Shown in pieces: positions 11,247-23,864 of a DNA stretch of 64,000 nucleotides. A program made the translations under genes and the position numbers. The notes under the pieces are model-generated. The model worked only from the letters and a program-made list of their open reading frames with translations, made no database searches and was not told where the DNA came from. Origin of the DNA: Trichoplax sp. H2 (taxonomy: Eukaryota; Placozoa; Uniplacotomia; Trichoplacea); the NCBI GenBank assembly GCA_003344405.1, contig NOWV01000163.1, positions 1 through 64,000 on the forward strand, given 5' to 3'. How positions within the stretch are numbered: the first letter of the stretch is position 1; each line of letters begins with the position of its first letter.

Positions 11247-13439
11247 ATCTTAATTAAGTTTATCATAGCACTATACAGACATGATTACTTTGTAACAACA
11301 GCTTCGTCCCTTAATCAATTGAGCTGCCAGCAAGTCTAGTATCATAGTATTAAAATATAGTTTACAATATAGAGAGGAATTGCAAGGAAGTTGGCAGCTC
11401 AGTTCTTACTCTTTATGCGAGAAAGAATAAATCTGAGATAGCCCGGTACAATGGCAAATAGGAAAATCGTGTTTCATTAATTTCTAATACCAAAGTGACT
11501 TCAACTGTTAACTTTAGTAATAAAATACGTTATCTTTTTATAATAGTTAATCATAAAAAGAAGTATATTATTACGGGAAATTCATTTAACTATTAGGATT
11601 TGTTCAGCAACCAATGCAAGAAATGATAATTTTACTCAGATATATTGGCAAGATTATCTTTAGACTTTAATATCGATCCATCGCCTCTACTCTACCAACT
11701 TGGCTTTAAGATGCTAAATCATTGAAAAATTTTCTAAATCATCGTTTACAAATTTATTAACATCTTACTCCGGTATTAAATATGAATACCATTAGGTAGA
11801 AACCTAGGAAGCTTTTAGTTATTGCTCCATTTTGTCAATAATGCCGCAAACTAAATAGAATCCTAAATTTAAAGCCATTATTGCTATCTTGCAATTGGGT
11901 GATTCATATACCCCATTGCAAATGATTTTTTATAGTTAGAAGCCACAATTTTTGCATTGATAATAATATTGCTATACTCGTATAATACTTTCGTATACTT
12001 TCTTAGTAGCTTGACTTGCATTACATTCAATCTAGCTTACATAGTGTTGTAGTCAAGCCATAAATTGTTATTTCTGAGTGGTATCAGCTCAAAAGTAATT
12101 AAATTTGTCGATCCAATTTTGCGATTCTATGATGGCTTTGCTAGAATTTAGTTAATTAAATCAAGGAATTTTACGAGTTATACTATTGAAATGCTTGCAG
12201 AATAAAGTGGGTATACTATCATACATGTTTTAAGGAAGTAACAATACTAGTTTCATACTCATCTTTCGATTGCGTAGTTTAGTTGAGGAATCATTCGATC
12301 ATCTTTAATGTGTGCTTACTGTAGCAATCGCTAGCAAACAATTTGAAATAAGTCGATTCTCGAGCATCATTCAGGCAGCATCCGCAGACGCCATCTTAAC
12401 CAATTTTTGATAAGAATAAACAATTGTGTCAATTGTTTTGGCATGATTATCTTAGACTTTAATATCAAAATATTTATGATTTTCCCAATTTTAGAATTTA
12501 TAGGTTATTGGTTAGATTACCGCAGAGGGCTGTACTCTATGCTTGTATAGTAAAATCTTGCATTTAACGTCTATGATGATATCTTTGGATAATTATGTTT
12601 ACATTGGCCTAAACGAACAATGCTGTGTGATCCTTAGATTGATTTGCTGTTGGAATTAAGCCTAACCAATTATATACTATGCTGCAGTTATGACATAACA
12701 GACAACAAAAATACACTCACGTTACTACTAACGGAGCACGCTAACAGGTTTATTGTTCATTTCTTTCCAATACATTGTGTTAGACACAATTTAAATATAA
12801 TATGGAAAACCGAATCAATTCCAAATAGAATCGCACAATTAATTCTTTTGAATTTAAATGAAAATTACAGCCAGAACGATATTTAACTAAAAATAATTAT
12901 TAGGAATATGAAATGTTATTAGTATTTAATTACAATTATATGAGTAAAGGTTCATAGAGTCATGCAGCTTACCGGTCAATCACACAAAATGATGAAAAGA
13001 TTACTACATTGACAAACATCTATTGATTCTAATATAAGCCGTTTGTAAGAATAACGTCGCCTAAAACGACATTTTGTACTCTAATGCCATATTTCGAATC
13101 AAAGATATCTGTATTCATTAAGGAATTATTATGAGAAAACAGATAGGCATAGAATTTATAGAGCAACCATAGCGATTCATTCTAGTCTGTCTATTTATCA
13201 TTCAATTTTAAGTTAAGACAACGCTATTGCGAAAGCATCACTAATACGCTCTTAGCGCTAGTTTTAGCTTGCATTATCTTCAGAAAATTGTTATATTAAA
13301 TTATCACAAGAAAGCAGCTATTTCTCTTCAGTTGTACATTATTCACTATATCTTTGTCTAAAAGTGCTGTAGCACTAAGGTAAATTAAAATTGTATCATA
13401 AATCTTTTTTAATTCTTACTTTTAATATTATTACATATT
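11247..13439. other. Intergenic stretch with weak coding relics
   Basis: No intact gene. A short inverted repeat GAGCTGCCA / TGGCAGCTC (11321-11329, 11392-11400) flanks a coding-like but interrupted frame. The phrase GATTATCTT(T)AGACTTTAATATC occurs at about 11653 and again at about 12444, suggesting two old copies of one sequence. Neither is identifiable. Confidence 0.35.
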
Positions 13440-16400
13440 TTAATGAAACTGGATGGCTCCTGGATCTTGGTCAGTTGATGCAGCAATATGCCTTAAAATA
13501 TCCTTCTTAGTAATAAGACCCATTACACGCCTAAGGCAATAAGATGATATAGATCGTAATAGGTACATAGCTCAAAATAATACATTCAATCTAATACACC
13601 TACCCCTTGTGAATAACTAGAACTTTGCGTGTACCCAACATACGAAATATATCCAACACAGTATCAAAAGATGTCTCCAGGGTAACCTGTAGCGGAGTCT
13701 TCAATAAAGTTATTGGGACAATTAAAAGTCTCAATAATTTCGAAATTGCTTAATCTTCTAATTAAAGAACGGTATACTTTATCCGATAACATACCAGATC
13801 AACAATTTCTTTAAGCAGTAGTGGAGATGGATCATGTTGCGCAGGTATTTTATCGGAAAAGTACACTTTAGATTCTACGGTTATATTACTATTCGTTTCT
13901 AAGGCAAAATCTGTATTTGAAGTTAAGCATGGACAACCATCAGTAAAATTTCATCATTAATTGTAACAACGTACATATAGCATTACCGAGACGATGTTTC
14001 AAATCTTTCCTAGTAATAAAACCGATCAATTGTTGTGATTCGCTTGAATAAACAAGTGGATATCCTTGATAGGGGCATTCCTGCATTAATTCAACTGCAG
14101 ACAATATCCCGTATACAGATAAAGGTTAGTTTGTATTTCTTTCGGTTTTGAAATTGATAATTCAACTCAATTACTAACGCAATGATCCAACAGTGTTTCC
14201 ATTGTAATTGATAGTCACAAGTATAGTGGGTTTACTGCGAAAATAAGATATTAAAGGGTTTAGTTCTCTGCTTTTTACAAAATCGAAGTGATAAAGAATC
14301 TTGCCAAAGTAATGTACCGTGGCTGCATAATCTCCGAAGCATTGGCAGTGAATTTAACTTCTTCTTTGCTATCTAAGAACGGATATCCATTCAATCGAAT
14401 GTGGCCGTCGTAGCTGTATAGAAGTTAAAGTTTCTTGTTTGTGTTGAATATGTAAGCTTTAAATAAACACACTAAAACTATGCAAATGCTATTGATAGGA
14501 TACATTCCTCCCTCGACGAAAGCATCGCCAACCCATTTACTAGTCATTACAGCAAACATAATCGGAACAATATACTGCAAGCCGCCGGTCAATTCAAACA
14601 TTATGACCACCAATGATACTAGTTTGCAATATCAATAGAATCATCTTCAATGTTTTGAAACTGTTCAAAAATTATCCTACTCAACCTACAGTATATTCTA
14701 CTCCATACTCATAGAACAAAAAAAGTTTAAGGTTATACCTGTCATCTTAGTAACGCCACCTAGAGTTGCTGCAGCTCCAACCATTGAATAAAGGCCAGGT
14801 TGAACGCAAACACGGCCAGGATGACACGCCAATTTGAAAAAGAAAGTATCAGGATTGTAGCTATTGAGAAATATTAAATCAACTTTAAGAATATCTCAAT
14901 CATTGTAAGGTGCTTAGAAACATTCAATACAGTTCTGTTAAGGTCATCTGCTTTAAGAAATTGACACTTACTAGTACCATTGTTCCATTGCCACTCCCAA
15001 TATGCGACCAAAGCAAGCACCAACAGCCATGCTGGGAATAAATAATCCAGCAGGTATCTACAGTACGTTAACAATATTATATCATTTTATTACAATCAGG
15101 CTTCGCCAAAAGATGATTGCTATTGGTTGTACCTTAATACCAAAGGTAAAAATAGTGACGAAAGCTTTTAATAGCATGGCAAGAGCCAGTAACCATAATG
15201 ATCGTAAGACTTGCGGTCCAGCAGGAAGAGTAGGAAAGTTTGCTCTATCATTTGTGTTAATGACATAGGTCCCATTATTGATGTAATTGCTGTCGATTAA
15301 TAGGTGTAGGTACATAAGAATTGCTCAGTAATCTGGCATAGCTAATCTTGTGAAGATAGTACAGTATAATGAATGCAGCATTTGTAAACTAACCATAAAG
15401 GAGTCGAATCCGATTGATCGCACTGCTGAAATAGGTGACGTATCAAGCTGCTGGTATTTTCTCTAATTTATTCCAAAGTATGGTGGTCAAATAAGCGATT
15501 ATTACATTTTAAAATATGATTCAGTAAATTATCTTTAGCAATCGCTACTTACTTTGTATAAGGATTTAAATAGCTTAAAAGCGCAGTAACAACCGTGACA
15601 ACCACAACCTTGATGACAGGATAAGGCCATTAGCAAAGTTGTATGATAAACTGAAGGTAAAGAGTTATTGTAAATTCACAGAAATCGTATGTAGTATAAA
15701 CCTCTGCAACTGGAAAGCGTTTCAGTGCACTATTTTTGCGAAAGTTAGACCACATAATATTAAATTTAATAAAAAATGCGCCATATAAGCCCTAGGCCAT
15801 TAAATCAATTGGGGTTGTAATTAAATAGGTTAGTTTATAGAAATAGCGGCACGAAATTGACGAAACAAAATAAGCACATATACCCCAAATATTCCCAAAA
15901 CGATGAAAGGAATTAGTTCAAATAAATGCCACACCATATCGTAGCTGACTTCAAACCTAACAAGGTGGCCATTACCGTAAGGATTTATATAACTTAGAAC
16001 TATAGCTGCCATTAATGCAGAAAAGAATGAACGCCACATTGTTTTCAGGGGGAAGTAGTAGCTAACCTATGGTACATAGCAAATAAATTGCAGATAAGAC
16101 TAGAATAGCCAATTTAAATAGAGCGTCCCTATAAGAAGATATAATTTTTCACGAGTACTTTTCACAGTACTTCTATAACGTGATTATTTATGTAACAAGG
16201 CTTACAGGTTATGAATAGTTTAAGGAATAAAATTTATGTACTACCTCTTCAAGACTAAAAAGTATCCCCCCAATTGGGGCTCCAAAAGCAACAGAAACTC
16301 CAGCAGCAGCAGCAGCAGATAATATCTAGGTTGAAAGTTTAGTTTCAATACAGAAGTGCGTTGTATATTGCCAATTAACATTATAAGATACAAATGGGCC

Positions 16401-18804
16401 CGAGTAGAACACTGTTAACATAACATCTCTATTTATCGCTTAGGCATTACTATAGCTGTCAAGTTCGAAAGATATAGCTGCTAATGTACATGTAATGCTT
16501 TACCTCTCGCTTTTTTACTTCATTTTGACGGTATTTTGGAAATAGACGACAAAGCATGTTGCCGCAGCAGCTTGCAACATGTACCAGTGGACCTTCTTTA
16601 CCAAGGCTTAGTCCTGCGGACACAACCATCATCATAGTTAACGATTTGATCAACAGTACCCATTTACCGAGGTAACTCCTAATGACAAAACCACTAAGTA
16701 TGGTTTTTATCTGCAAAATGGATTAATTAAAGAAACGAATGCATAAGAATAAATGATTTCCAACTTACAGGCTATTATTTTACTGTCACAACTATATTGA
16801 CACAAAACAGTGCTAAGCAGGACTAATATGTAGCAGCAATATAGTCAATAAAGAAATAACTTTATAGTATATGAAAAAAGTCAAAAAGTAAATCTTCCGT
16901 TAACCTCGGGTATTCCACTACCACATGCGTATGGAGCTAAATCGCGAACAAGTACAGCAGCAAGAAAGCCAAGCAAGAATGAAACCAATACATAGACAAA
17001 ATATTCAAATGCAAATATGGAAGCCGAAGAGGACATGATGCCAAATATTTGAGACCAACTCAACCATTCTGGACAGTCATTATCTGCAGTAGTGAGATTA
17101 GACGACCAACAACATGCTTTCTTATTTAACCAAAACCGTTGCGGACAAACGCCTGTATTAATAATCAATGATAATATTCGCTCAATTTAATCAAAGCGTA
17201 ACATGGATTGAGTGTTACTTCCTTCCTTATTGCTTGGCAGTTAAATAAGTGCAATATCAACAGCAACACCCTTAAATACCAGGGTATTTACTTGTTCTCA
17301 TCAGCATACTCACCTAATCGCAAATCTGTCATCCATTCGGTTCCAATATCGATTAATCCTGCACATAAGCCAGATAATATACCAACACCACTAACAATTA
17401 GCCAGCCTAGTGATTATGTATGAACCATGTCAACATTTCAGTTAAACAGATTAGATAAGCTGTAATACTTTTTTTACAGCGAAAACCTGTCAATATCTAA
17501 TTATACTACTCATAGCCCCTCTGCCCATATTCAAATTTTGTTCATTCTATATAAACTGGTTGTTGCTATGAATATGAATCCATTTATCTTTGAATTTGAA
17601 TTGCTATGACAAAGTAAAGCAATTGTTTCCATCAAATCAGCATTCATATTATGATCAATGATGCAGAAACTTTCTATTGCCTTTTAACATCTACTAAAGC
17701 CTATTGGTTAGCTTTGTTGGTACTGCGATGTATCGAAAGTTACAGAATTACTTTTTATCTAGTACGAATGATGGTTATTGTAAGATAAGAGTAGTAAAGT
17801 ACTGTGTTGTATCAGGTTGTATCGCAATATCATCACCATTGGTCATGCAAGAGTCTATTTTGCTACGAACGTATTCCAGGTTATTTCATAGTTTTACGTC
17901 AAACCTCGTATATCAATAGGCAAAAACAGTCTATCTATTCGCAGTAATAGATGAACATGTTGGCAATGGCAAGAGATAACATAGTAATAGGAGTTTTACT
18001 GCGATGCATTTCAGTGTCCTCGATACCATAAGTTGTCAGGGGCCAATATTGCCAATGATTTATTTCGAAGTTCATATGACTAGCTAGCTTTATTTGTAAG
18101 ATTACGTTTACGACTATTTATCGGCTTTATTAGTCAAGTTACGATGAATAGAACAGCTTATTGCTACTCAGTACGATCGTTGTCGTAGGATAAGAGTGAA
18201 GATCAAGTTGTATCTCAGCATAATCTCTACAGTTTGACGTACTGATATCGGCTGAATTGCACTTAAACATATGATGATAAATTGCACAGACAATTAGAAT
18301 TTACTGAGATAACTTAGCGGATCGATCAATCAATGATGAATGAGAGACGTTATTTTATCCGTAGTGCAATCAAGAAGAACCCGTACTCGTACAACAGCAA
18401 CATCACCCAATAAGTTATTGTAACCTACCAGACCAGGCATCATGACTGGAAACAATCCAGTTCCACCATCCTTTCTTTTCATCGAATTTGAGAGATCGAT
18501 GGCGCTTAAGATACCTCGTCCTATCACGAACCCAATCAATGGTCGTAAAATCGTCGTATTCCTTTCGATTAAAACGATGATAATGTTCATAGGGATCAAT
18601 ATGAGCGCCACTATGACGATTGATAGCCCGATTGGTGTCTAGTATTTCTTCATCGTCTTGCATCATCTGACCAGTTTGGTTACCACTCCCATTGTGTTGT
18701 CTTGAATCCTCTTGATCGGATTGACGGCTTAATATTAAATCATCGTCATCTTGCAGGCGGTTATCGCTGTCATCGATAATCAATAACTGAGTATCATTCT
18801 CCAT
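13440..18804 (-). CDS. ClC-3/4/5-type Cl-/H+ exchanger, 19 exons
   Basis: Electrogenic chloride/proton exchanger of endosomes and vesicles (known for ClC-3/4/5). Exons, 5' to 3': 18804-18429, 17406-17314, 17152-16905, 16710-16504, 16325-16245, 16066-15884, 15791-15702, 15608-15553, 15462-15394, 15289-15133, 15057-14972, 14860-14739, 14618-14504, 14413-14318, 14234-14179, 14094-13975, 13910-13795, 13698-13604, 13530-13440. They sum to 2457 nt, in frame throughout: 818 residues, the length typical of ClC-3. Seen motifs: DAWSGW before the first helix, GSGIPE, the gating glutamate in [22 protein letters not shown] with the exchanger-type proton glutamate, [28 protein letters not shown], and two C-terminal CBS domains ending DPGAIQFH before TAA. 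The N-terminus is acidic. Donors are mostly GTAAGT-like; exon 3 uses GTTAAC and exon 13 GTATCC. Start: the first in-frame ATG. Exon 18's acceptor was chosen by homology (TTGAAG); an acceptor 12 nt further in is possible. No lesion seen. Confidence 0.95.
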
Positions 18805-19183
18805 GATGAATACGTTGACTCGGAGTTAATTTCTGATATTGATCAATCAGTTATTTTACCAATGCTGTCGACTGGATGATGTACTCGTATTCTCGATCAA
18901 TGTATCCTGAATGAATTAAGTGGGACCAATCGCCGCTAAGCCTAGACTCACTTTCTTTCGACCTTGGCTACTTGCACCTTTGCCAATCTATCTTGGCTAT
19001 TTCCCGCCTAGCCTGTATTCAATACTAATGGATGAAATGGCGTACTAAGTAGATTGGATTTAATCACTTACTGGATATCAACCACTGCGACCTGATTTGT
19101 TGAAGGCAATGTCGAGCCATTACTTACACCAGGATTTAGGTCAAGCTTTTCCACTTTCTGACTGCTGCCTCCTGTCATTGGTC

Positions 19184-19938
19184 GTACAATGTACAGTGTA
19201 CAGTACTGGGAACTACAGTACTAGAAAAGAAGAGAAGGACTCAACACCGGCATAAATTGGGCAGGCCGACTTTTTTGGCAGTTATTTCCCTGTACGCTAC
19301 GACTGTAATCGTACACGGCAGTGTGCAAAACTCACCTGGCAGCTATTTTGGAGCGGCTACACAACAATTGTACTGTAGACTGTCAGGTCTCGTACGGTGA
19401 CTCGTCTTTGGAGTAGTCTCTGACCCTGACAGTACGATGTACTGTACAATTGTACTGTACATTGTACAGAACCGTACTGTACTTTACTGCAGTACATGTA
19501 GGTACGTCTGTCTGTCTGGTATTAGTATGAGCTTGGGTGGCTGTGCGTACTGAAAGCACGGCCAGCAACGGTACTGTACTGTACTGCTAGCATGTCGTGC
19601 TTCGGATTCCACTTGCGCTCATCATGAAAGTGACGTCACCTTGGTTGATAAAGTACTGCAGTCCGTACGGTGGAAAAGAGGCACGAACTACAATGTACAG
19701 TAGTCAAATCAACGTACTGTACACTGTAATGTATCAGTGTACACTGTAATACTACAGTATACAGTACTGTACACTATCCTTTAAACTACTGTACCGTACT
19801 GTACCATGCACTGTACAGTACGGTACCAACGACCCTGCTGGCATGACGTGCTTCAGATTCCAATAGCACTCGTACTGTACTGATAGTGACCTTCGTTTGA
19901 TTGAGGCGTAACTGTCAATTAGAGTACTGTACTGTATC
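19184..19938. repeat. GTAC-rich palindromic cluster
   Basis: By hand count about 40 GTAC tetramers fall in about 755 bp, where two or three would be expected for this composition. They form chained near-palindromes such as TGTACAATTGTACTGTACA. The cluster lies 380-1130 bp upstream of the ClC start codon. An 18-mer, GTACAGTGTACAGTACTG (19191-19208), recurs exactly at 37880-37897 in a second cluster upstream of the YIPF gene. It is more GC-rich than its surroundings. It could be a MITE-like hairpin element, a promoter block or simple expansion; the sequence alone does not decide. Confidence 0.8.
19585..19904 (+). repeat. Two diverged direct repeats of about 68 bp inside the GTAC cluster
   Basis: 19585-19650 and 19836-19904 share CTGCT(A/G)GCATG(T/A)CGTGCTTC followed by (G/A)GATTCCA and, further on, AGTGAC...TTGATT/TTGGTTGAT. 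The spacing is about 250 bp. Both copies are bounded by GTACTGTAC runs, so the cluster probably grew by duplication of a larger unit. Confidence 0.65.
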
Positions 19939-19960
19939 CTATCCTCAAAGCCTGACATGA

Positions 19961-21261
19961 CCACATGACCAGTTCATTATGCATCATTGAAATGACCATG
20001 CGTAGTGACTGTCCTCCTGTATGACACCGGTTAACGTCGACAATATTATTATGATTTCCAGATAGAGATTTCTCTGCTCGGCCATGGACTGCTGGATGCT
20101 AATCCATATACTGCAACAGGGATGATCGTGATTGAACTTCTATTTCACCTTTTTGTTGATCAATACTTAAGTTAGTATATCCCTAACTGGAGAGAAAGCA
20201 TGGGCCGCTTTTTCCATGATACACAGTGAGTATTGAATGTGAAAACGATGAAAAATGACGTTGAATAGTGGCTGCCATGATCGCGTCTATTTCCAGCACT
20301 ATTCGACAATACCATGACAACACAAACAATATTTGATTGGCGCTTCTACTAGTGGCACCTTAAGTGTCAATAAACTTGACTAGGCCGACGGAATGGAGCA
20401 CCGATGCATCATAATTACTCAGCATTAGTCTGCAGTATTCTGCATGGAAAGTGTTCTCGGTGTTAGAGGGGGAAAAAAAAGAAATTGGAAGTTTAATTAC
20501 TAGTATTCTTGATAGGATGTTGCCATCCATTTAGTCGATCATAGCTAGAATAAAATGTCCTGCGAGAATGCACTTGCTACCAAGAACGAAGACGATCGTT
20601 GGCTAACGATCAAATGGAGTGGATAAAATAGGAGACTAACTATTGCAAAGACTTAAAAGATACGGTCTATATTCATTGATGCCAAGTCATGCAGTCAAGA
20701 GGAAGAATTGTTCCATTCTCAATTGACATCACCATATATAGTAGTAATATCGATTCGATGGACACCAACAACATCCAATGAATACGGATGATTTCAATCT
20801 CAGAGATTTGTTATCATGCTGAGTAGATCGAGATAGAGTATTACTTTATTGATTCGATAAACGAAGCACGAATAACAATCTTGAATAAGCAGAACGATTA
20901 CAAGGAGAATAGAAATCACTTTGTACTATCCGACAATACAGGAACAACCTGTTTGCAAGATAGGGAAGATTGATTAATGGATTGATTTCAAGTTAATGAA
21001 TACACTATTACTGCCACGGGCTAGTAACAAAATAGTGTTGCAATCTCATCAAAAAGTTTCTTCTTGACTTGGTAAAATTCAATTCAACCTTAGCTGGCCT
21101 AATACCATTAGCATACACAAAAATCTGTTTCAACAATAAGATGGAATACAACTTCAGATAAATGCACTTCTTACATGGGTTATATTATGGAATACTTAAG
21201 GGGATCTCTACTTTCTCTATTCACTAGTAAACCTTTTACGTTATTACCTAGGCAAATGAAT
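19961..21261. other. Intergenic, nothing recognised
   Basis: Spacer of about 1.3 kb between the GTAC cluster and the 3' end of the first thioredoxin gene. No open frame, RNA gene or repeat that I can support; a homopurine stretch with an A-run sits near 20467-20485. Confidence 0.4.
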
Positions 21262-21458
21262 CAGTGAAAGATTTCTCTAATAGTCAATACTTAAAATTAC
21301 ATCAGCTACATTTAAAATTTGTATTGTCAACAGTAAAAGGTAGTAGTTGAGCGATTGACTCAGTGAAAGATTCCTCTAATAGTCAATACTTAAAATACAT
21401 CAGCTACATTTAAAATTTGTATTGTCAACAGTAAAAGGTAGTAGTTGAGCGATTGACT
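21262..21458 (+). repeat. Tandem direct repeat, two 98-99 bp units
   Basis: Units 21262-21360 and 21361-21458 both run from CAGTGAAAGATT to GCGATTGACT and differ by one substitution and one single-base deletion, so this is a recent tandem duplication. It sits just 3' of the first thioredoxin gene. A diverged relative of the same sequence (CTAGGTAAATGAATCTGAGAATGATT...) occurs 3' of the fourth thioredoxin copy. Confidence 0.9.
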
Positions 21459-21531
21459 GCCATGCTACGACAATATCAATGAATACTTTTCTAAGCCTAC
21501 TCATATTTTAGACTTACCTTAAATGGGTCAA

Positions 21532-22720
21532 TTAATCTTGCCCAGCTATTTTCATGTATTCCTTAAAGTTTCCAATAAGTTTGCTTTCATCAGCCCCAAT
21601 AACTGTTGCTTTCTGTCAGGGTAAAAGTTGTAGACAGTTACAGCAAGTAGGAGCACGGTTAATACGTTATCATAACGTAAAATCTCATACATTAAATTAA
21701 ACTAAGGTTAATCTTTCCGCGTGAAAAGTTATTGCTATAAGTGATCAACAGCGGAATACCTTTTCCCCTTTAATATAAAACAGGAATGTCGGCATGCTCC
21801 TGATACCACAGGTTTCGGTAGTCTCCTATTTTAGGGGGAAAATGGATCAATTTTAGCGATTAAAGCCCAATAGTGACTGGACGGAATAGCCTAAACCAAC
21901 ACTGTCGATTAAAAGCTATAATTTTGCCATGAAGTAGAGAAATTAGACTGCTACAATCATATTATAGATTCCTGGCAAAAACTGACCACTGCAATAAGTG
22001 TCACCTAACGATACATCTAGATTGTAGATGATCCTGTTTTTTCGCTATAACTAAAAGCTGTTTACCGTGTAGAAGCTCTATCGCTATGTTGCAATAACCG
22101 TTGACATAGTTAGCAACAACGTATAACAGTAACTACCAATACTTACACTATTTTCATCAACATCGACCTTCAGAAAGACAACATTGCTATATTCTGGGTC
22201 ATCACTCATTTCCTAGAAATGAACAAAGTGGGAGGGCAAAAATAAGACGAAGAAACTATTACGACTTCATGACCTACGGTACTACAACTGAAGCAGTCAT
22301 TGTAATTGAAGTAAAATTGATCTCAAAGTAAAACCTCAAACTTTGGGCTTATCTTGCGACATGGTCCACACCAGTCGGCATAAAAATCGATAACAACCAA
22401 TTTGCCACCAGCGGCTGCAAGGGCGCTATCAAAATCCTCCTAGTTAAACGTTACAACAACATGGTTACGAACCATAATTCCAATATGACAAGGCCTAGCA
22501 TAATGGCATATCCCACAATTTTTTCCATTACAAAAAATATCAATCCTTCCTCTTGGATATGGACAAAATTCGATGATCATTGTAGGCTACACACTTTCAG
22601 TAAAATTAGATAATGCTACTGACAGGCTTTCATAAATTATAAAGGTCAATTCCAAAGGTTTAATAGCGAGAAATGCGAAGATTGATATCTTACCTTGGTT
22701 TTTAAAGGCTTAACCACCAT
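21532..22720 (-). CDS. Thioredoxin, copy 1 of a tandem array
   Basis: Small cytosolic disulfide reductase. Five exons: 22720-22694, 22439-22335, 22212-22147, 21825-21760, 21612-21532; 345 nt, 114 residues, all introns phase 0. Starts MVVKPLKTK. The second exon carries [15 protein letters not shown], the classical WCGPC redox site; exon 3 has [12 protein letters not shown]; exon 4 has the cis-proline SMPTFLFY; the protein ends KIAGQD before TAA. There is no signal peptide. The length is slightly above the usual 105. The exon plan is shared by all four array members, which proves common descent. The sequence 5' of the ATG (CGATCGACAAG) is shared with copy 3. Confidence 0.95.
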
Positions 22721-22923
22721 CTTGTCGATCGTTGACCTAACAAATAATGCTACGAAAGATAGGCTATCGTTACCTATATCACAGCTTCTCAACGCCCAAC
22801 AATAGACTGATTAGCTGTAAATCATACATTAAAAATGCGCATTAAATCAAAACTTATTTCTCCTCTATGCCAATAAGTCTATTCTTTTACTGACTTTATC
22901 ATTTTTATTTAAATTACTTCTTC
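22721..22923 (-). promoter_or_regulatory. Upstream region with an element shared across the array
   Basis: A block reading TATTTAAATTACTTCTTC on the plus strand at about 22906-22923 recurs upstream of copy 3 (about 31166-31182) and, more diverged, of copies 2 and 4. It lies about 190 bp before the start codon. Conservation among copies that have diverged elsewhere suggests promoter function, or simply the extent of the duplication unit. Confidence 0.35.
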
Positions 22924-23505
22924 TCTTTGAAAGAGAGTCTGAAAAGTTTTCTCCACGCCCCTTCTCCAATGTTGCCTCAAGGTACTTCATGTTTTCTCCC
23001 CTCCATCAATTAAAAAGCATAATATGATATGGTAGCATTGATTGCTGTCTAATGCACAATTTATTATCCAATATTTAGTATTTAAATGTTGCTAATCTAT
23101 CTAGTACAACATTTTGGTAGAATATTTTCTCGTAAACGATAATGTGCAACATTATACTCTCTTTAAAACATGATTTGATATAATTAAATGCATATTTTAG
23201 ATATACATAAACCGCACTTAAATGCAGCACTGGTGTAGATCGTTATATCTCCCATTGGCTTATCACCGACCTATACTTCAGGATACTTAGCTGCTGAATA
23301 AGTATTTTCCGTATAGTTTTACCGCAATACTTATGCTATGAAATCATACTAGCTACAATCAACATTTGCCTTATTAAGATATACATTTCTACACAACATA
23401 CTATCACTGTATTCTCGTACACATAACTGCCGTAATTCACTGAATTTTATTACAATTCATGACCGTTTTCGTGGATAATGGGAACAGTATTCGATCAAGA
23501 AGGAA

Positions 23506-23864
23506 TCAATCCAATGCATAATTATAATTATGACGCACTTCAATCTCAAAATACTTTAGCATGCTGTACCTCGAACACAGTTTCGCATTTTTGAGATTAA
23601 GCTGTGTAAAAGCAATTATTGACATGTCCAGCATTATAGCTAGATCAAAATGAGTGAGTATCATTGGTGGCTTTGCAAATAACTCAATTTTCTGAAACTC
23701 ATATTCCTTGTCTTTAATGTAGTCATCAGAAGATTTCTATTGATAAATTTCTGCAATGAGAGTTGATGCAATAAAAATAGAATGCAAGCTAAACCGACTA
23801 GAAATGTAGTATACGGTATACGAATATTTTTCTTGAAGTGTGTTAGCAAATCTTCTCTTTGCAT
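23506..23864 (-). pseudogene. Degenerate frame starting like a type II membrane protein
   Basis: An ATG at 23864 opens a frame MQREDLLTHFKKN followed by a hydrophobic segment (about residues 20-37, TTFLVGLACILFLLHQL): a short basic cytosolic tail and signal anchor, as in Golgi transferases. This frame ends at 23661, but from about 23735 a second frame runs on for over 70 codons (from SDDYIKDKEYEFQ to NYNYALD, TGA at 23506), consistent with one frameshift in a single gene. I do not recognise the family and cannot exclude chance. It lies between thioredoxin copies 1 and 2. Confidence 0.35.

Noticed and set aside
11321-11400. 9-bp inverted repeat as transposon ends
   Set aside because: Too short, no target duplication, and no second copy seen.
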